DNA of 49,173 bases from Clostridia bacterium (GTDB lineage: Bacteria; Bacillota; Clostridia; TANB77; CAG-465), in NCBI GenBank assembly GCA_017626395.1, contig JAGAIU010000069.1, forward strand, positions 98,015-147,187, given 5' to 3'. Shown piece by piece: positions 1 to 10,257 of the stretch (its first letter is position 1; each line of letters starts with the position of its first letter). Below the pieces are notes generated by a model. The model saw only the letters and a program-made list of their open reading frames with translations, was not told the DNA's origin and did no database searches. A program made the position numbers and the translations under genes.

Positions 1-553
1 TATAGCAACTGTAGATGAAAATGGTACTGTAACAGGTCTTAAAGAAGGAACAGCTACTATAAAAGCTACAATGGCTGGATTTACTGATACATTTGAAGTA
101 ACAGTTGAAGAAATTCATGCTGATGGAATCGTATTCACTGATACTACAATAGAAGAATTAGAAAAATTAGAATCTGTACTAGTTGGAGACAAAGTTGAAA
201 TACCATTTATAATTTCTCCAGAAGATTGCACAGATACTTTAGACGAAATACTTGATTACGTAGTTACTGTATTCGATGAAGAATTAGTAGACGTTAAAGT
301 AGAATATGATATGGAAACAAAAGTTGGTAAATTAACAGTAACAGCTAAAAAAGCTGGTACAGCTGAAGTTGTAATTGCAGGAGCAGATGCAACTGAAGAA
401 GACCTAGTTTGGTTATTAACATTCGAAATAACTGAACCAGTTGTTGAAGAAGAACCACCTGCAACAGGAGATATGCCAGTAGCATTATTTGTTGGAATAA
501 TGATGATATCATTAGCAGGAATTGTTGTTTCTAAAAAAGTACTTGTAAAATAA
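1..553 (+). CDS. C-terminal part of a wall-anchored Ig-like surface protein (5' truncated)
   Basis: The reading frame is open from the left window edge (codons from base 2), so the start lies outside. The visible part begins inside a BIG_2-type bacterial Ig-like repeat (the pattern VDENGTVTGLKEGTATI is typical). A second acidic beta-rich region of about 100 residues follows. The end looks like a sortase signal: a PPATGD motif, a hydrophobic stretch (VALFVGIMMISLAGIVV) and a short basic tail (SKKVLVK). The motif fits the (S/P)PxTG pattern known for some clostridial class B sortases better than canonical LPxTG. The likely role is a surface or adhesin-type protein; the ligand is unknown. A strong hairpin follows at 584-615. 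Confidence 0.8.
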   Translation, partial: IATVDENGTVTGLKEGTATIKATMAGFTDTFEVTVEEIHADGIVFTDTTIEELEKLESVLVGDKVEIPFIISPEDCTDTLDEILDYVVTVFDEELVDVKVEYDMETKVGKLTVTAKKAGTAEVVIAGADATEEDLVWLLTFEITEPVVEEEPPATGDMPVALFVGIMMISLAGIVVSKKVLVK

Positions 554-583
554 GTAAGTATAAAATAGAATAATATATTTGAC

Positions 584-615
584 AAAAGGGATATTTACTT
601 ATAAATATCCCTTTT
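584..615 (+). terminator. Rho-independent terminator
   Basis: A 14-bp stem (AAAAGGGATATTTA at 584-597 pairing with 602-615) with a 4-base loop runs into T residues. It follows the surface-protein gene. I see no good promoter between it and the next start at 640, so it may be a partial terminator within an operon. Confidence 0.85.
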
Positions 616-639
616 TGAATATAAAGGACAGGGGTATAA

Positions 640-3600
640 ATGAAAAAAATAGGAAAGTTTTTTATACTACTAATTCTTTTATTGTCTATTAATTCAACAA
701 ATGATATTTTTGCATTAACTAGTACTGATCTTATTTCATTAGGTACAGGAGACTATGCTATTACAGTATCACGTACTACTCAAATTAGTGAAATATCTGC
801 TATTTTAGGCGAACCTAAATTAGTAACAAATTCAGTATTTGGTGGAAAAGCATATACTTTCTATACAGATGATAATTATAGCAACTATCTATATATCGAA
901 ACAACGAAAGATGGAGACATAATTTCATACGGTGCAATAGATCCTACATACAAAACTAATACATATAGTTATGGAGATGACTATCCATATTACGAAAATA
1001 AAGGACTTTATGGATGTCTTTTCTCAAATGAAGGAACTGTAGAAGGTGGTGTATACTATAATAAATATGCAGCTTCTTATAGTGGAAGATATGCAGAAAT
1101 TATAGAAGCTTTTAAAAAAGAGTATGCGAGTAATCCCGTTAAATATTTAAGAGGAATAAGCGAACAAGCTGTTACTATGTATAATGCATTAAGTACACAA
1201 CTTGGCAATAAAACATCACTTGTATTTGATGAAGATTTCTTTTATATTAATGAGCAATTTAAAGAATTAGGTACATCTATTAGAGAATATATGGTAGCAA
1301 TGAAAAAAGATGCTATATATATGAAAGCAATAGGAGTAAAAGAAAATATAGAATTATCAACAGATAACTGTTATTTATTAAACCCATTGCAATTTGCTAG
1401 TATGGCTATTAATAATATGTCAGCAGATTTTGGAGATAAAAATATAGCAGTTTTTGATTATTATGGAGAACAAAAAATGATAACTGCACTAACTTTAAGT
1501 GCAGATGCTTTTGATAGTGTAGAAGAAATTGATCTTACTACAGAAGAACAATCAAAGCTTTCAGCAGGTAGATATGAATACAATCAAGCTGAAACAAATT
1601 TAAATAAAGAAAGTGAAATATATGAAATTATTCCTGTTGCAGAAACTGCATCAGGGCTTGTTGCAGGCAAGTTAAAAGACTCAAAAGCACAAGGAATAAC
1701 AGACTATGTAAATGCTATAAGAGTAGCAGGTGGATTACCAAAGCTTAACTTAAATGAAGAAGCTTTTAGTGTAGCACAACATATATCTACTCTTATGACA
1801 TATAGATATGAAAAATTAGGACTTGGTATACAACACTTACCTGAGCAACCTTCAGGAGTAACAGATGAATATTATAAAACTGCTGTTGGATATGGGCTTG
1901 GATATTCAGAAAACTTAGGATATTCTGCTACTGAAACAACAGTTAGTACAATGAAATATTACATTAATTTATTTTTAGATGATAGTTCAGAGAATCCACA
2001 ATTTTTCTCACACAGACAAAAAATATTAAATGCAGAATTTACAGAATTTGGATATGGAATAAGTCCACAAATGTTTGCAAATGAATTTAAAGGATATAAA
2101 GCTACAACAAATTATTTAGAAGCATGGCCTTCTAATGGTATAACATTCATGGAAACATTACAAAATGAAAGATTCCAATGGACAGCACAATTTACAGATA
2201 AATATACTATTTTAGATACAACAACTGCTACAATTGAATGTTTAAATACAGGAGATGTTTGGGAGTTTAATGAAGCAGAAAAAACTGCTACACGTTGGTT
2301 TGAAAGATATACAGATGTATTATCTACTTTAAATAATAAAGTAGTAATGTATGATTCAACTATTATTCCTACAGCAGGCTATGTATATGAAATAACATTA
2401 CATGATGTAAAAGAAGATGAGACAGGTAATACAGTAGATTATACTTATAGATCTGTTTTTGAATATGCAGATGTAAATAATTATCCAACTAAACTAGAAG
2501 ATATAACTATTGAAGCACCTGAAACACTTAAACATGATGATAATGAAAATATATACTTTATACCAGTAGGAGAAGAAGTAGATTTTGATGTTGTTATTGA
2601 TTCAAGTGTTGTAGATAAAAAGATAACTTGGATATCATCAGATCCTTTAGTTGAAGTAACACAAAATGGTATTGTTTATGTTAAAGAATTAACAGATGAC
2701 GTTACAATAACTGTAAGTTATGATGGAAGTAATGTAACAAGCGAAGTTGTTTTAAGACCATATATAAAAATTGATCAAGTTCAATTAGATAAAAAAGAAA
2801 TAGATTGTCTTGCACTTGGAGAAGATAATCAAGATGAAATTTCTGAAACTTTATATGTTGAATATATGCCAACTGACGCGACTGAAATAGCAACAGTTAC
2901 TTGGAAAGTAAGAAGTGCATCTAACCCAAGTATCGAATATGATATAGATGATCCAGCTATTACACAATATTTAAAAATTGAAGTAGACGAAAGTGATTCT
3001 AGAAGAGCATATGTTCATGCAATTACTGCTGAAACAAATAATAGTGAGTATACAGTTATTGCTGTAGTTGAAGGATTAAGCGGGGAATATACAGGAACTT
3101 GTACAGTTAATATAATCGTTCCTCTACAATCTATAAGAATTGGACCTGTAACAGTTGGAACAAGTATAGCAAGTAAAAAAATGAATATAAATTGTGATAC
3201 TTTTACAGATAAGTATTTTGATTTAAAAATTAATTATACACCAACAAATACAACAGATGCTAAAGAAGTATCATGGTATGTAGCAGATTCAAATATTGTC
3301 ACAGATTATAACCAATCTGGAAGATTTAGAATTGAAAAAGAAGGAAGCACAACTATAACAGCTACTTCTTCAGCTAATTCAAATATCAAAGATACAATTA
3401 CTGTTAATATAAGTGCTACTATACAAAGTATATCTTTAAGTGGTATATCAACTAAGAGAATAAATAGCTCGTTAACTAATAATACTGATGCGTTAACTTT
3501 AATAAGAACACCAGAAGTAGATAATGATGAAATTGAATTTACATCAAGTAATGGTGAAGTAGCAACAGTAGATTCAAATGGACTAGTTACTTTTATTGCT

Positions 3601-4404
3601 CCAGGAAAAGCTACTATAACTGCTAAAAGTAAAGAAGTACCATCAGTATATGATACATTTACGTACAATGTACAAATGCTACTAGATAACATAAGTTTTT
3701 CAGCATCATCTAATGGAAAACATATAAATAAAGGAGAAATGTTACAAAATCCTGTAATATGCACTCCTTCTAATACAAGCTTTAAAGGTGGAGTAAAATA
3801 TACTTCTAGTAATACTTCTGTTGCAACAGTAGATTTCTTAGGAAATGTTGATGCGATAGGACCAGGCTCTGCCACTATAACAGCTACAATATCTGGAAAT
3901 TACACAAGTTCAGGAAAAGATTTAACTACATCATATACAATTTATGTAGATGTTCCTTTAACTGATGTAGATATTCTAGAAAATAAAACAATGACAATAG
4001 ATTCAAGTTATCAGTTCACAGTAACACCTATACCTGCTGACACAACTGATAGTATAACAATAACATGGACAAGCCTAAATGAAGACATTCTAGAAATAGA
4101 TTGGCTTACAGGTGAAGCTACTGCTAAAGCTATAGGTGAAGCAGTAGTAGTTGCAAATATATATAATAGTACAACAGGAGAGACAATAGAAAGAGAAATA
4201 GAAGTTACTGTATCAGATTATATTAAAGGTGATTTAAATAGAGACGGCATAGTAAATTCAGCAGATGCCGCAATAGCTTTAAAATTATACAAATATAACA
4301 ATCCAACAGAATTAGATTTAGCTATTGGAGACATGAATGAAGACGGAATAATGAATTCAGCAGATGCTGCTGCAATTCTTAAAGTGTATAAATATTGGAA
4401 ATAA
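640..4404 (+). CDS. Secreted CAP/SCP-domain protein with Ig-like repeats and C-terminal dockerin
   Basis: This 1254-aa protein starts with a Sec signal peptide (MKKIGKFFILLILLLSINS...). A CAP/SCP-like domain lies at about residues 350-485: the VNAIRVAGGLPKL opening, a conserved SENLGY segment and a later SHRQKILN motif. From about 615 to 1190 there are several Ig-like modules of the BIG_2 type (TSSNGEVATVDSNGLVTF and similar). The last 60 residues form a type I dockerin-like pair of calcium loops (GDLNRDGIVNSADAA and GDMNEDGIMNSADAA). It is probably exported and held in an extracellular complex through a cohesin, but no cohesin is visible here. The start has the RBS-like AAAGGACAGGGG about 5 bases upstream. 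The domain classes are fairly secure; the physiological role is unknown. Confidence 0.82.
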   Translation: MKKIGKFFILLILLLSINSTNDIFALTSTDLISLGTGDYAITVSRTTQISEISAILGEPKLVTNSVFGGKAYTFYTDDNYSNYLYIETTKDGDIISYGAIDPTYKTNTYSYGDDYPYYENKGLYGCLFSNEGTVEGGVYYNKYAASYSGRYAEIIEAFKKEYASNPVKYLRGISEQAVTMYNALSTQLGNKTSLVFDEDFFYINEQFKELGTSIREYMVAMKKDAIYMKAIGVKENIELSTDNCYLLNPLQFASMAINNMSADFGDKNIAVFDYYGEQKMITALTLSADAFDSVEEIDLTTEEQSKLSAGRYEYNQAETNLNKESEIYEIIPVAETASGLVAGKLKDSKAQGITDYVNAIRVAGGLPKLNLNEEAFSVAQHISTLMTYRYEKLGLGIQHLPEQPSGVTDEYYKTAVGYGLGYSENLGYSATETTVSTMKYYINLFLDDSSENPQFFSHRQKILNAEFTEFGYGISPQMFANEFKGYKATTNYLEAWPSNGITFMETLQNERFQWTAQFTDKYTILDTTTATIECLNTGDVWEFNEAEKTATRWFERYTDVLSTLNNKVVMYDSTIIPTAGYVYEITLHDVKEDETGNTVDYTYRSVFEYADVNNYPTKLEDITIEAPETLKHDDNENIYFIPVGEEVDFDVVIDSSVVDKKITWISSDPLVEVTQNGIVYVKELTDDVTITVSYDGSNVTSEVVLRPYIKIDQVQLDKKEIDCLALGEDNQDEISETLYVEYMPTDATEIATVTWKVRSASNPSIEYDIDDPAITQYLKIEVDESDSRRAYVHAITAETNNSEYTVIAVVEGLSGEYTGTCTVNIIVPLQSIRIGPVTVGTSIASKKMNINCDTFTDKYFDLKINYTPTNTTDAKEVSWYVADSNIVTDYNQSGRFRIEKEGSTTITATSSANSNIKDTITVNISATIQSISLSGISTKRINSSLTNNTDALTLIRTPEVDNDEIEFTSSNGEVATVDSNGLVTFIAPGKATITAKSKEVPSVYDTFTYNVQMLLDNISFSASSNGKHINKGEMLQNPVICTPSNTSFKGGVKYTSSNTSVATVDFLGNVDAIGPGSATITATISGNYTSSGKDLTTSYTIYVDVPLTDVDILENKTMTIDSSYQFTVTPIPADTTDSITITWTSLNEDILEIDWLTGEATAKAIGEAVVVANIYNSTTGETIEREIEVTVSDYIKGDLNRDGIVNSADAAIALKLYKYNNPTELDLAIGDMNEDGIMNSADAAAILKVYKYWK

Positions 4405-4407
4405 ATA

Positions 4408-4436
4408 TTTACATTTTTATGTAAATGCTGTATAAT
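4408..4436 (+). promoter_or_regulatory. Promoter of rlmB
   Basis: TTTACA (4408-4413), 17-base spacer, TATAAT (4431-4436). An inverted repeat (ATTTACAT/ATGTAAAT) overlaps the -35 element and could be an operator or a weak hairpin of the preceding gene. Confidence 0.7.
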
Positions 4437-4460
4437 TAATTACGTTAAAGGAGAATAAAA

Positions 4461-5204
4461 ATGAGTTTAATATATGGTATAAATCCAGTTACTGAAGCTA
4501 TAGTATCTGGTAAAACTATAAATAAGATTTATGCACAAAAAGGAAATAAAGAAGTATTTCAAATAGTAAAAAAAGCTAAAGAAAAGAGAATTGTAGTTGT
4601 TGAATCAGATAAATCTAAATTAGATAAAATGATTACTGAGGAAAACGAAAAACTAAAAAATTCTCAAGGGATAGTTGCTTCTGTTACAGATTATAACTAT
4701 TATACAGTAGATGACATTCTACAAGAGGCAGATATGAGAAATGAATCCCCTTTTATAATCATATTAGATAAGATCGAGGACCCACACAACTTGGGTGCAA
4801 TAGTAAGAAGTGCTGAATGCCTTGGTGCTCATGGTGTGATCATACAAAAAAGAAATGCCTCTCAAGTTACAGATACAGTAGAAAAAACAGCTGCTGGTGC
4901 TTGTAATTATATGAAGATTGCAAGAGTTACTAATATAACAGAGAGTATTAAATATTTAAAGAAAAAAGGACTATGGATTTATGGTTTAGATATGGAAGGC
5001 GCAAGTAATATTTATGATACAGACTTTAGCGGACCTATCGGACTTGTTGTAGGAAATGAAGGTTCAGGAATATCAAAATTAGTATTAGAAAATTGTGATT
5101 TCGTAGTAAAAATTCCTATGACAGGACAAATTGAATCATTAAACGCTTCAGTTTCTGCAGCTATTAGCATGTATGAAATTGTAAGACAAAAAAATAAAAA
5201 ATAA
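4461..5204 (+). CDS. rlmB: SpoU-family 23S rRNA 2'-O-methyltransferase (RlmB type)
   Basis: A 247-aa SPOUT methyltransferase with an N-terminal substrate-binding domain (IYGINPVTEAI) and the three SpoU motifs: motif 1 DKIEDPHNLGAIVRSAE near residue 103, motif 2 LVVGNEGSGIS near 195 and motif 3 PMTGQIESLNASVSAAI near 218. Length and motif order match RlmB/TrmH-family enzymes, which methylate a ribose in 23S rRNA using S-adenosylmethionine at a trefoil knot. The start follows AAAGGAG. A strong hairpin separates it from the U32 gene, though both may be partly co-transcribed. The family is certain; the exact target nucleotide is inferred. Confidence 0.93.
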   Translation: MSLIYGINPVTEAIVSGKTINKIYAQKGNKEVFQIVKKAKEKRIVVVESDKSKLDKMITEENEKLKNSQGIVASVTDYNYYTVDDILQEADMRNESPFIIILDKIEDPHNLGAIVRSAECLGAHGVIIQKRNASQVTDTVEKTAAGACNYMKIARVTNITESIKYLKKKGLWIYGLDMEGASNIYDTDFSGPIGLVVGNEGSGISKLVLENCDFVVKIPMTGQIESLNASVSAAISMYEIVRQKNKK

Positions 5205-5211
5205 AACACAT

Positions 5212-5250
5212 AAAAATGTAGTAATATTAATAGGATATTACTACATTTTT
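5212..5250 (+). terminator. Terminator/attenuator between rlmB and the U32 gene
   Basis: A perfect 16-bp stem (5212-5227 with 5235-5250, core ATGTAGTAATAT) and a 7-base loop end in a T run. The U32 ribosome site AAGGAG begins only two bases after the T run, and no separate promoter is evident, so it may act as a read-through attenuator. Confidence 0.8.
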
Positions 5251-5267
5251 TTAAGGAGATAGAATGT

Positions 5268-7592
5268 ATGGACGAGAGAAAAATTGAATTACTTGCACCA
5301 GCAGGAAATATAGATAGTTTCAAAGCTGCTGTAAATGCAGGAGCAGATGCTATATATATGGGACTTGGAAAGCATAATGCAAGAGTTATGGCTAAAAATT
5401 TTACATTACAAGATTATATAGAATGCTTAAATTATGCTCATGTAAGAGGTGTGAAAGTATATTTAACACTTAATACATTAGTACAAGATGAAGAAATACA
5501 AGATGCAATAGAAATGCTAATATCGTTATATGAATATGGACTTGATGCAGTAATATTGCAAGATATAGGACTAGCATCTTTAATACACAAAGTATTACCA
5601 GAATTACATATGCATGCTAGTACACAAATGAGTGCTTATTCACTAGAGCAAGTTAAATTTTTAGAAAAACTAGGCTTTAAAAGAGTAGTGCTTGCAAGAG
5701 AATTAACACTAGATGAAATTAAGTATATTACTTCAAATACAGACGTAGAAATAGAAGCATTCATTCATGGAGCATTATGTGTATCTCTTTCAGGACAATG
5801 CTTAATGAGTCTTGCAATAGGGACAAGAAGTGCTAACAGAGGTGCATGTGCACAACCTTGTAGAATGAAATATTCATTACATACAGCAAATAAGCAAGTA
5901 GAACCAAGCACATATATATTAAGTAAAAAAGATATTTATGGACTAGATATTTTAAAAGATATTGTAGATAGTGGAATTGTATCATTAAAGATAGAAGGAA
6001 GAAATAAAATACCAGAATATGTAGCTTTAGTAATAAGTATGTATAGAAAATATTTAGATAGATATTTGAAAGAAGGAAAGACAGATATAGACTTAAAAGA
6101 TGAAAAGGATATTATTCAAATATTTAATAGAAGTGGTAAAAGTCATGGATATTTAAAAGGAATACAATATAAAAACAGTATCACAACATTAACTCCTAAA
6201 AATACAGGAATATATTTAGGAGAGGTACTAGAGCAAAAAGGAAAATTAGTTAAAGTAAAGCTTGAAGAAAATATAGGTTTACATGATGGTATTGAAATTT
6301 ATTCAGATAACAATGTTTCATCAACTATTGTTACTTGCATAAAAGATGAAAGCCAAAAACTAATAAATAGCAAAGTAGAAAAAGGAAGCATAGTATATCT
6401 AGGAGATATCAAAGAAAGTGTAAAAGCTAAAGATAAAATATTTAAGACATCAAGTTATGAATTAAATAACAATATACAAACAAGATTTTTACAAAAATCT
6501 ATAAGAAAAAGAGAACTAGTCTTAAATGTTACAATAAAAAAAGATGCTCCAGTTACTTTAAGTACAATAATAAATAATGAAATGTATACATATAACACAA
6601 ATATAGTACCGGAAGATGCTATAAATAAAGAAATTACACTAGAAGACTTATACACAGTATTTTCAAAGACACAAGATAGTGGTATTAAGTTTGAAAAAGT
6701 TGTAGGCTTTGTACAAAAAGGACTATTTTTAAGAGTATCACAATTAAATGAAATAAGAAGAAATTTTGTTTCAAAAATAGAATCTAAATTTTATATAACA
6801 AATGATGTAACGGATGCAAGAAAAGAACTTAAGAAACAAATGGAATTGAAAGACTTTAAAAAAGGAACAAAAAAAGCTTTAAAAAATGTTTTATCTATCT
6901 ATATATATAATAAAGAGGCAAAATATGATATTGATTTTGAAAGAAAATATAATGAAAAGGTAGATAGAATAGATTTTCAAGCAAATGATTACATAAAAAA
7001 TGAAGAGGATATTTTCCATAAATATTCAAGATATAATTTAGGAATAAATATATCTAATTTTGTACTAAAAAATTTAGATAGATATATAGTAGGAAATTTA
7101 GAAAGACTACTTCAAAAAGGATTAAAAACTATAATATTAGGCTCTTTTAGATATATAGAATTAGTATTAGAACTTAAGAAAAAATATGATTTTACATTAG
7201 TTGCAGATTACTCATTTAATATAACAAATTCATATAGTGCAATGTTTTTCAAAAAACTAGGATTTGACATTATTGTACCTTCTTTTGATACTTCAAATGA
7301 GCAAATTAATTTAATGGATAGATATGTAGAAATAGAATTAATAGAAGATTATATAACTGTTATGACATCAAGGTATTGTATATTAGGATCTTTTGTAGCA
7401 AATAGAAAGAAAGATGAGCCATGCAGTGCTCCATGTACAAAAGCTAAATATTATTTATTAGATTCGTATAAAGAAAAATATGATATTGTTTGTAATAATG
7501 TAGACTGTACAATGAGAATAATAAAAAAACATAAATTAGATAAAAATAATTTAAACAGAGGAATAACTAGTATAAGAAATAATATAGTATAA
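5268..7592 (+). CDS. U32 family protein (peptidase U32/RlhA-TrhP-like)
   Basis: A 774-aa U32-family protein. The N-terminal half carries the signatures LLAPAGNIDSFKAAVNAGADAIY, HASTQMS and the cysteine region FIHGALCVSLSGQC...RGACAQPCR, with conserved cysteines near residues 170-197. The middle resembles the extra domain found in long clostridial U32 proteins, and the C-terminal part has a second Cys cluster (PCSAPCTK). Characterised relatives (RlhA, TrhP) are iron-sulfur proteins for tRNA or rRNA hydroxylation with prephenate, rather than proteases. The position next to rlmB suits an RNA-modification role, but that is inference. ATG at 5268 is preferred over the overlapping ATG at 5264 because only 5268 opens the long frame; AAGGAG lies upstream. 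Confidence 0.85.
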   Translation: MDERKIELLAPAGNIDSFKAAVNAGADAIYMGLGKHNARVMAKNFTLQDYIECLNYAHVRGVKVYLTLNTLVQDEEIQDAIEMLISLYEYGLDAVILQDIGLASLIHKVLPELHMHASTQMSAYSLEQVKFLEKLGFKRVVLARELTLDEIKYITSNTDVEIEAFIHGALCVSLSGQCLMSLAIGTRSANRGACAQPCRMKYSLHTANKQVEPSTYILSKKDIYGLDILKDIVDSGIVSLKIEGRNKIPEYVALVISMYRKYLDRYLKEGKTDIDLKDEKDIIQIFNRSGKSHGYLKGIQYKNSITTLTPKNTGIYLGEVLEQKGKLVKVKLEENIGLHDGIEIYSDNNVSSTIVTCIKDESQKLINSKVEKGSIVYLGDIKESVKAKDKIFKTSSYELNNNIQTRFLQKSIRKRELVLNVTIKKDAPVTLSTIINNEMYTYNTNIVPEDAINKEITLEDLYTVFSKTQDSGIKFEKVVGFVQKGLFLRVSQLNEIRRNFVSKIESKFYITNDVTDARKELKKQMELKDFKKGTKKALKNVLSIYIYNKEAKYDIDFERKYNEKVDRIDFQANDYIKNEEDIFHKYSRYNLGINISNFVLKNLDRYIVGNLERLLQKGLKTIILGSFRYIELVLELKKKYDFTLVADYSFNITNSYSAMFFKKLGFDIIVPSFDTSNEQINLMDRYVEIELIEDYITVMTSRYCILGSFVANRKKDEPCSAPCTKAKYYLLDSYKEKYDIVCNNVDCTMRIIKKHKLDKNNLNRGITSIRNNIV

Positions 7593-7629
7593 TGTTTTAT
7601 TTCAAATCTGTAAAAAAAATGTAAATATA

Positions 7630-7658
7630 TTTACTTTTTTGAAGATATATTATATCAT
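7630..7658 (+). promoter_or_regulatory. Probable promoter of the zinc-ribbon protein gene
   Basis: TTTACT (7630-7635), 17-base spacer, TATCAT (7653-7658). Both boxes deviate from consensus but the spacing is right and the next gene starts 47 bases downstream. Confidence 0.45.
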
Positions 7659-7704
7659 ATTAGTAGTTACTACAGGTAATATATGAAAAAAAGGGGGAAA
7701 TTTC

Positions 7705-9804
7705 ATGAAATGTCCAAAATGTGACAAAGAAATCGAAGCTGGAAGCGTGTTTTGTATTTTTTGCGGTAGTCCAGTAGAAGTCAAAGAAAATACTGAAGAA
7801 GTAATAAAAGATGAAGAAAATACTCCAATAGTTGAAGAAAAAGATGAAGCAAACGAAGTAATAGTTGAAGAACCAAAAAATGATGGTGTTTTAAGATCAT
7901 CAGATATTTTAAGATCACCAGAACCAGTAGAAAATGCACAAGAGGTTTTAAAATCAACAGAAGAACCACAAACTTCAAATGTTTTAAAATCAGAAGAACC
8001 TTTAAGATCACCAGATCCTGAACCAACTGTACAACAAACTGTTGCACCAAATGTTAATGCTACACAAAATATGCATAACAAAAAAAGACATAGCATAATA
8101 ACAGTTGCTATTTTAGGTGTTGTAGTAGTTGTTGCTATTTTAGTAGTTCTTCTTTGCATGAGTCTAGGTGGTAGTCCAGAAAAAATATACAAATCAACGG
8201 TAACAGCAGCATCTAATGCATTATTTGCTGGTGATGCAGCTACAAGTGAAAGTGCAAATATTAGTACATCTGTACAATTATCTACAGATATAGAAGAGCT
8301 AGCATCTGTAGATGGAATATCAGCTGATGTAAATTTACAATATGATTTATCAGCAAAAGAAATTTTTGCTAAAGCTAAAGTTAAACAAAATGACGTTACT
8401 TATTTAGATGGTCAAATGTTTATGAATATCTTAGAAAAGAAAATATATGTTGGTGAAACAAGTATATATGATAAATTAATTAGTGTAGATATACCAGAAG
8501 AAACTCTAACTACAATTGAAGATGCTCTTGCAGAAGTAGAGCTTCGTGATAAATCTACTGCTAATACAATTGCCAAAAGCTTTGCAAATGCTATAAATAA
8601 CAATTTAGATAAAGAATATTTTAGTTCAGAAAAAGTAACTGTAACAATCGATAGTAAAGAGAAAAAAGTAACAGACAATGCTTTAATCTTAACTGGAGAT
8701 GAAATACAAAAATTATTTGTTGACGTTATTGAAACATTAAAAGAAGATGATAAGTTCTTAAAAGCTTATGGTGATAGTTCAGAAGACTTAGTAACTGTTT
8801 TAGATCTTCTTAAAGATGAAGTAGAAGCTACAGATATCGAAGCAGAAGTTGAAGTGCACTATTATACATCTGGATTATTCGATTCATTTGTTGGTGCTGC
8901 TGTAGTTTTAAATGATACTAGTGCAGATGAAACAGTTGCTGTAGAAGTAATTGCAAAAGAAGATAACAATTATGAAGTAGCTTTAAAATCTATAACATTA
9001 TCTACAGAACAAACAATTTTAACTGCTAATGTTAAAGTAAATGAAATGACAGATAAAGAAATGAACGTAGAGTTCTCTGTAGGAAATGAACTTATAGGTG
9101 AAATAGCTCTTAAAGTTGTTACTACACAAGAATATGGTGTAAAAGTAGAAGAAGTTAACGTAGCTGATGCTGTTAATGTAGAAGATTTAACAGAAGATGA
9201 TTTATTAGAAATATCAGATAATTTAGAAAATTCTGCTTTATATACAGTATTAGAATCTTATATGGGAGCAGAAGATGATTACGACTATGAAGATGATGAT
9301 TACGATTATGATTATGATGATGAAGAATTACCAGCTGGTGTAACTTTAAAAAATGGTCAAAGTTGTGTTATCACTTATGATGATGATGTAGTTAAATTTA
9401 TGGTTCCATCAACATTTGAAGAAGATTATGGCGGAAATTCATATAAAGTATATGCTAAAGAAGTAGAATATGATACTTCAAGAGTATATATTGATGCAGA
9501 ATGGGATACAGTAGAAGACTATGCTCAATATCTAGATGAATCTTTAGATTATTTAAAAGATATGGAAGGATATGTAGATATAAAAGTTTCAGATGCTGAA
9601 GAAGTAGAAGTTAATGGTGTAACATTCAACAAGAAAATTACGTCTTATACATATAAATCTGGAAACTATTCACACACATATACTTCAACATATTATTACA
9701 CAAAAATAAATGATGAATATACATATGCTGTTGAAGTAGACGACGAAGATGGATTAATAACAGATAGTGAACTAACAAAATTCTTAACAATCGAAATGGA
9801 ATAA
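7705..9804 (+). CDS. Zinc-ribbon single-pass membrane protein of unknown function
   Basis: 699 aa. Residues 1-21 form a zinc ribbon with two CxxC pairs (C3/C6 and C17/C20). A charged linker follows with imperfect repeats of the type LRSPEP/LKSEEP (about residues 67-112). One transmembrane helix lies at about 128-152 (ITVAILGVVVVVAILVVLL). The remaining 540 residues are predicted extracytoplasmic and acidic, with an Asp/Tyr-rich tract near 522-540 (DDYDYEDDDYDYDYDDEE). The layout, cytosolic zinc ribbon then helix then large outer domain, is common among uncharacterised Firmicutes envelope proteins. AAAAAGGGGGA precedes the ATG. No enzymatic motif is visible. Confidence 0.75.
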   Translation: MKCPKCDKEIEAGSVFCIFCGSPVEVKENTEEVIKDEENTPIVEEKDEANEVIVEEPKNDGVLRSSDILRSPEPVENAQEVLKSTEEPQTSNVLKSEEPLRSPDPEPTVQQTVAPNVNATQNMHNKKRHSIITVAILGVVVVVAILVVLLCMSLGGSPEKIYKSTVTAASNALFAGDAATSESANISTSVQLSTDIEELASVDGISADVNLQYDLSAKEIFAKAKVKQNDVTYLDGQMFMNILEKKIYVGETSIYDKLISVDIPEETLTTIEDALAEVELRDKSTANTIAKSFANAINNNLDKEYFSSEKVTVTIDSKEKKVTDNALILTGDEIQKLFVDVIETLKEDDKFLKAYGDSSEDLVTVLDLLKDEVEATDIEAEVEVHYYTSGLFDSFVGAAVVLNDTSADETVAVEVIAKEDNNYEVALKSITLSTEQTILTANVKVNEMTDKEMNVEFSVGNELIGEIALKVVTTQEYGVKVEEVNVADAVNVEDLTEDDLLEISDNLENSALYTVLESYMGAEDDYDYEDDDYDYDYDDEELPAGVTLKNGQSCVITYDDDVVKFMVPSTFEEDYGGNSYKVYAKEVEYDTSRVYIDAEWDTVEDYAQYLDESLDYLKDMEGYVDIKVSDAEEVEVNGVTFNKKITSYTYKSGNYSHTYTSTYYYTKINDEYTYAVEVDDEDGLITDSELTKFLTIEME

Positions 9805-9816
9805 TTAAAAAATATT

Positions 9817-9844
9817 ATAGAATAGGAAGAAATTCCTATTCTAT
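9817..9844. terminator. Bidirectional terminator between convergent genes
   Basis: A 12-bp stem (ATAGAATAGGAA/TTCCTATTCTAT) with a GAAA loop, T-run on the + side and T-rich on the - side. It overlaps the end of the reverse-strand membrane gene. Confidence 0.85.
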
Positions 9845-10180
9845 TTTTTTATTATTTGGTAATATATAGTCTATAAAAGAATATATAGATGCTGCAATTA
9901 TGCTAGATATAATTGATATTTGATATCCAGGAATAAAAAATTGAGTTGCATATATTATTACAATGGCACTAAAAAAGCCTACAACACCTCGTCCCATAGG
10001 GTAATCGTGTATACCAGTAATTGTTGCTACAAGATAATCTATTATTACTATAAAAAGACTTGATATTAGTAAAATATAAATATTATCTATATTAAAGTTA
10101 GGAGTAAGAAATACTGTAAAAACAAATATGGATATAGAAACTAATAACTTTGTTAAATTTTGATTGAATCTACTTGTCAT
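9836..10180 (-). CDS. Small integral membrane protein (DUF2512/YndM-like?)
   Basis: A 114-aa protein with about four hydrophobic segments (LLVSISIFVFTVFL, IYILLISSLFIVIIDYLV, VVGFFSAIVIIYATQFF, ISIISSIIAASIYSFI). Size and layout resemble DUF2512 (YndM-like) membrane proteins; I am not certain of the family. GAGGTGA sits upstream of the ATG. It is divergent from the DUF421 gene. Confidence 0.55.
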   Translation of the reverse strand: MTSRFNQNLTKLLVSISIFVFTVFLTPNFNIDNIYILLISSLFIVIIDYLVATITGIHDYPMGRGVVGFFSAIVIIYATQFFIPGYQISIISSIIAASIYSFIDYILPNNKKIE

Positions 10181-10257
10181 TAAAATTCACCTCATATTGT
10201 TAATATTATTTGTATAATAGTTTTAAAATATGAAAAAATATAAATAGGTGATATAAA

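Noticed and set aside
2702..2893. Antisense ORFs within long genes (here and throughout the large genes)
   Set aside because: They lack ribosome sites, lie opposite conserved coding sequence and have compositions expected of reversed codons.
4405..4440. Hairpin after the CAP/dockerin gene as a terminator
   Set aside because: ATTTACAT/ATGTAAAT lacks a T run and overlaps a good promoter for rlmB; an operator or chance symmetry is more likely.
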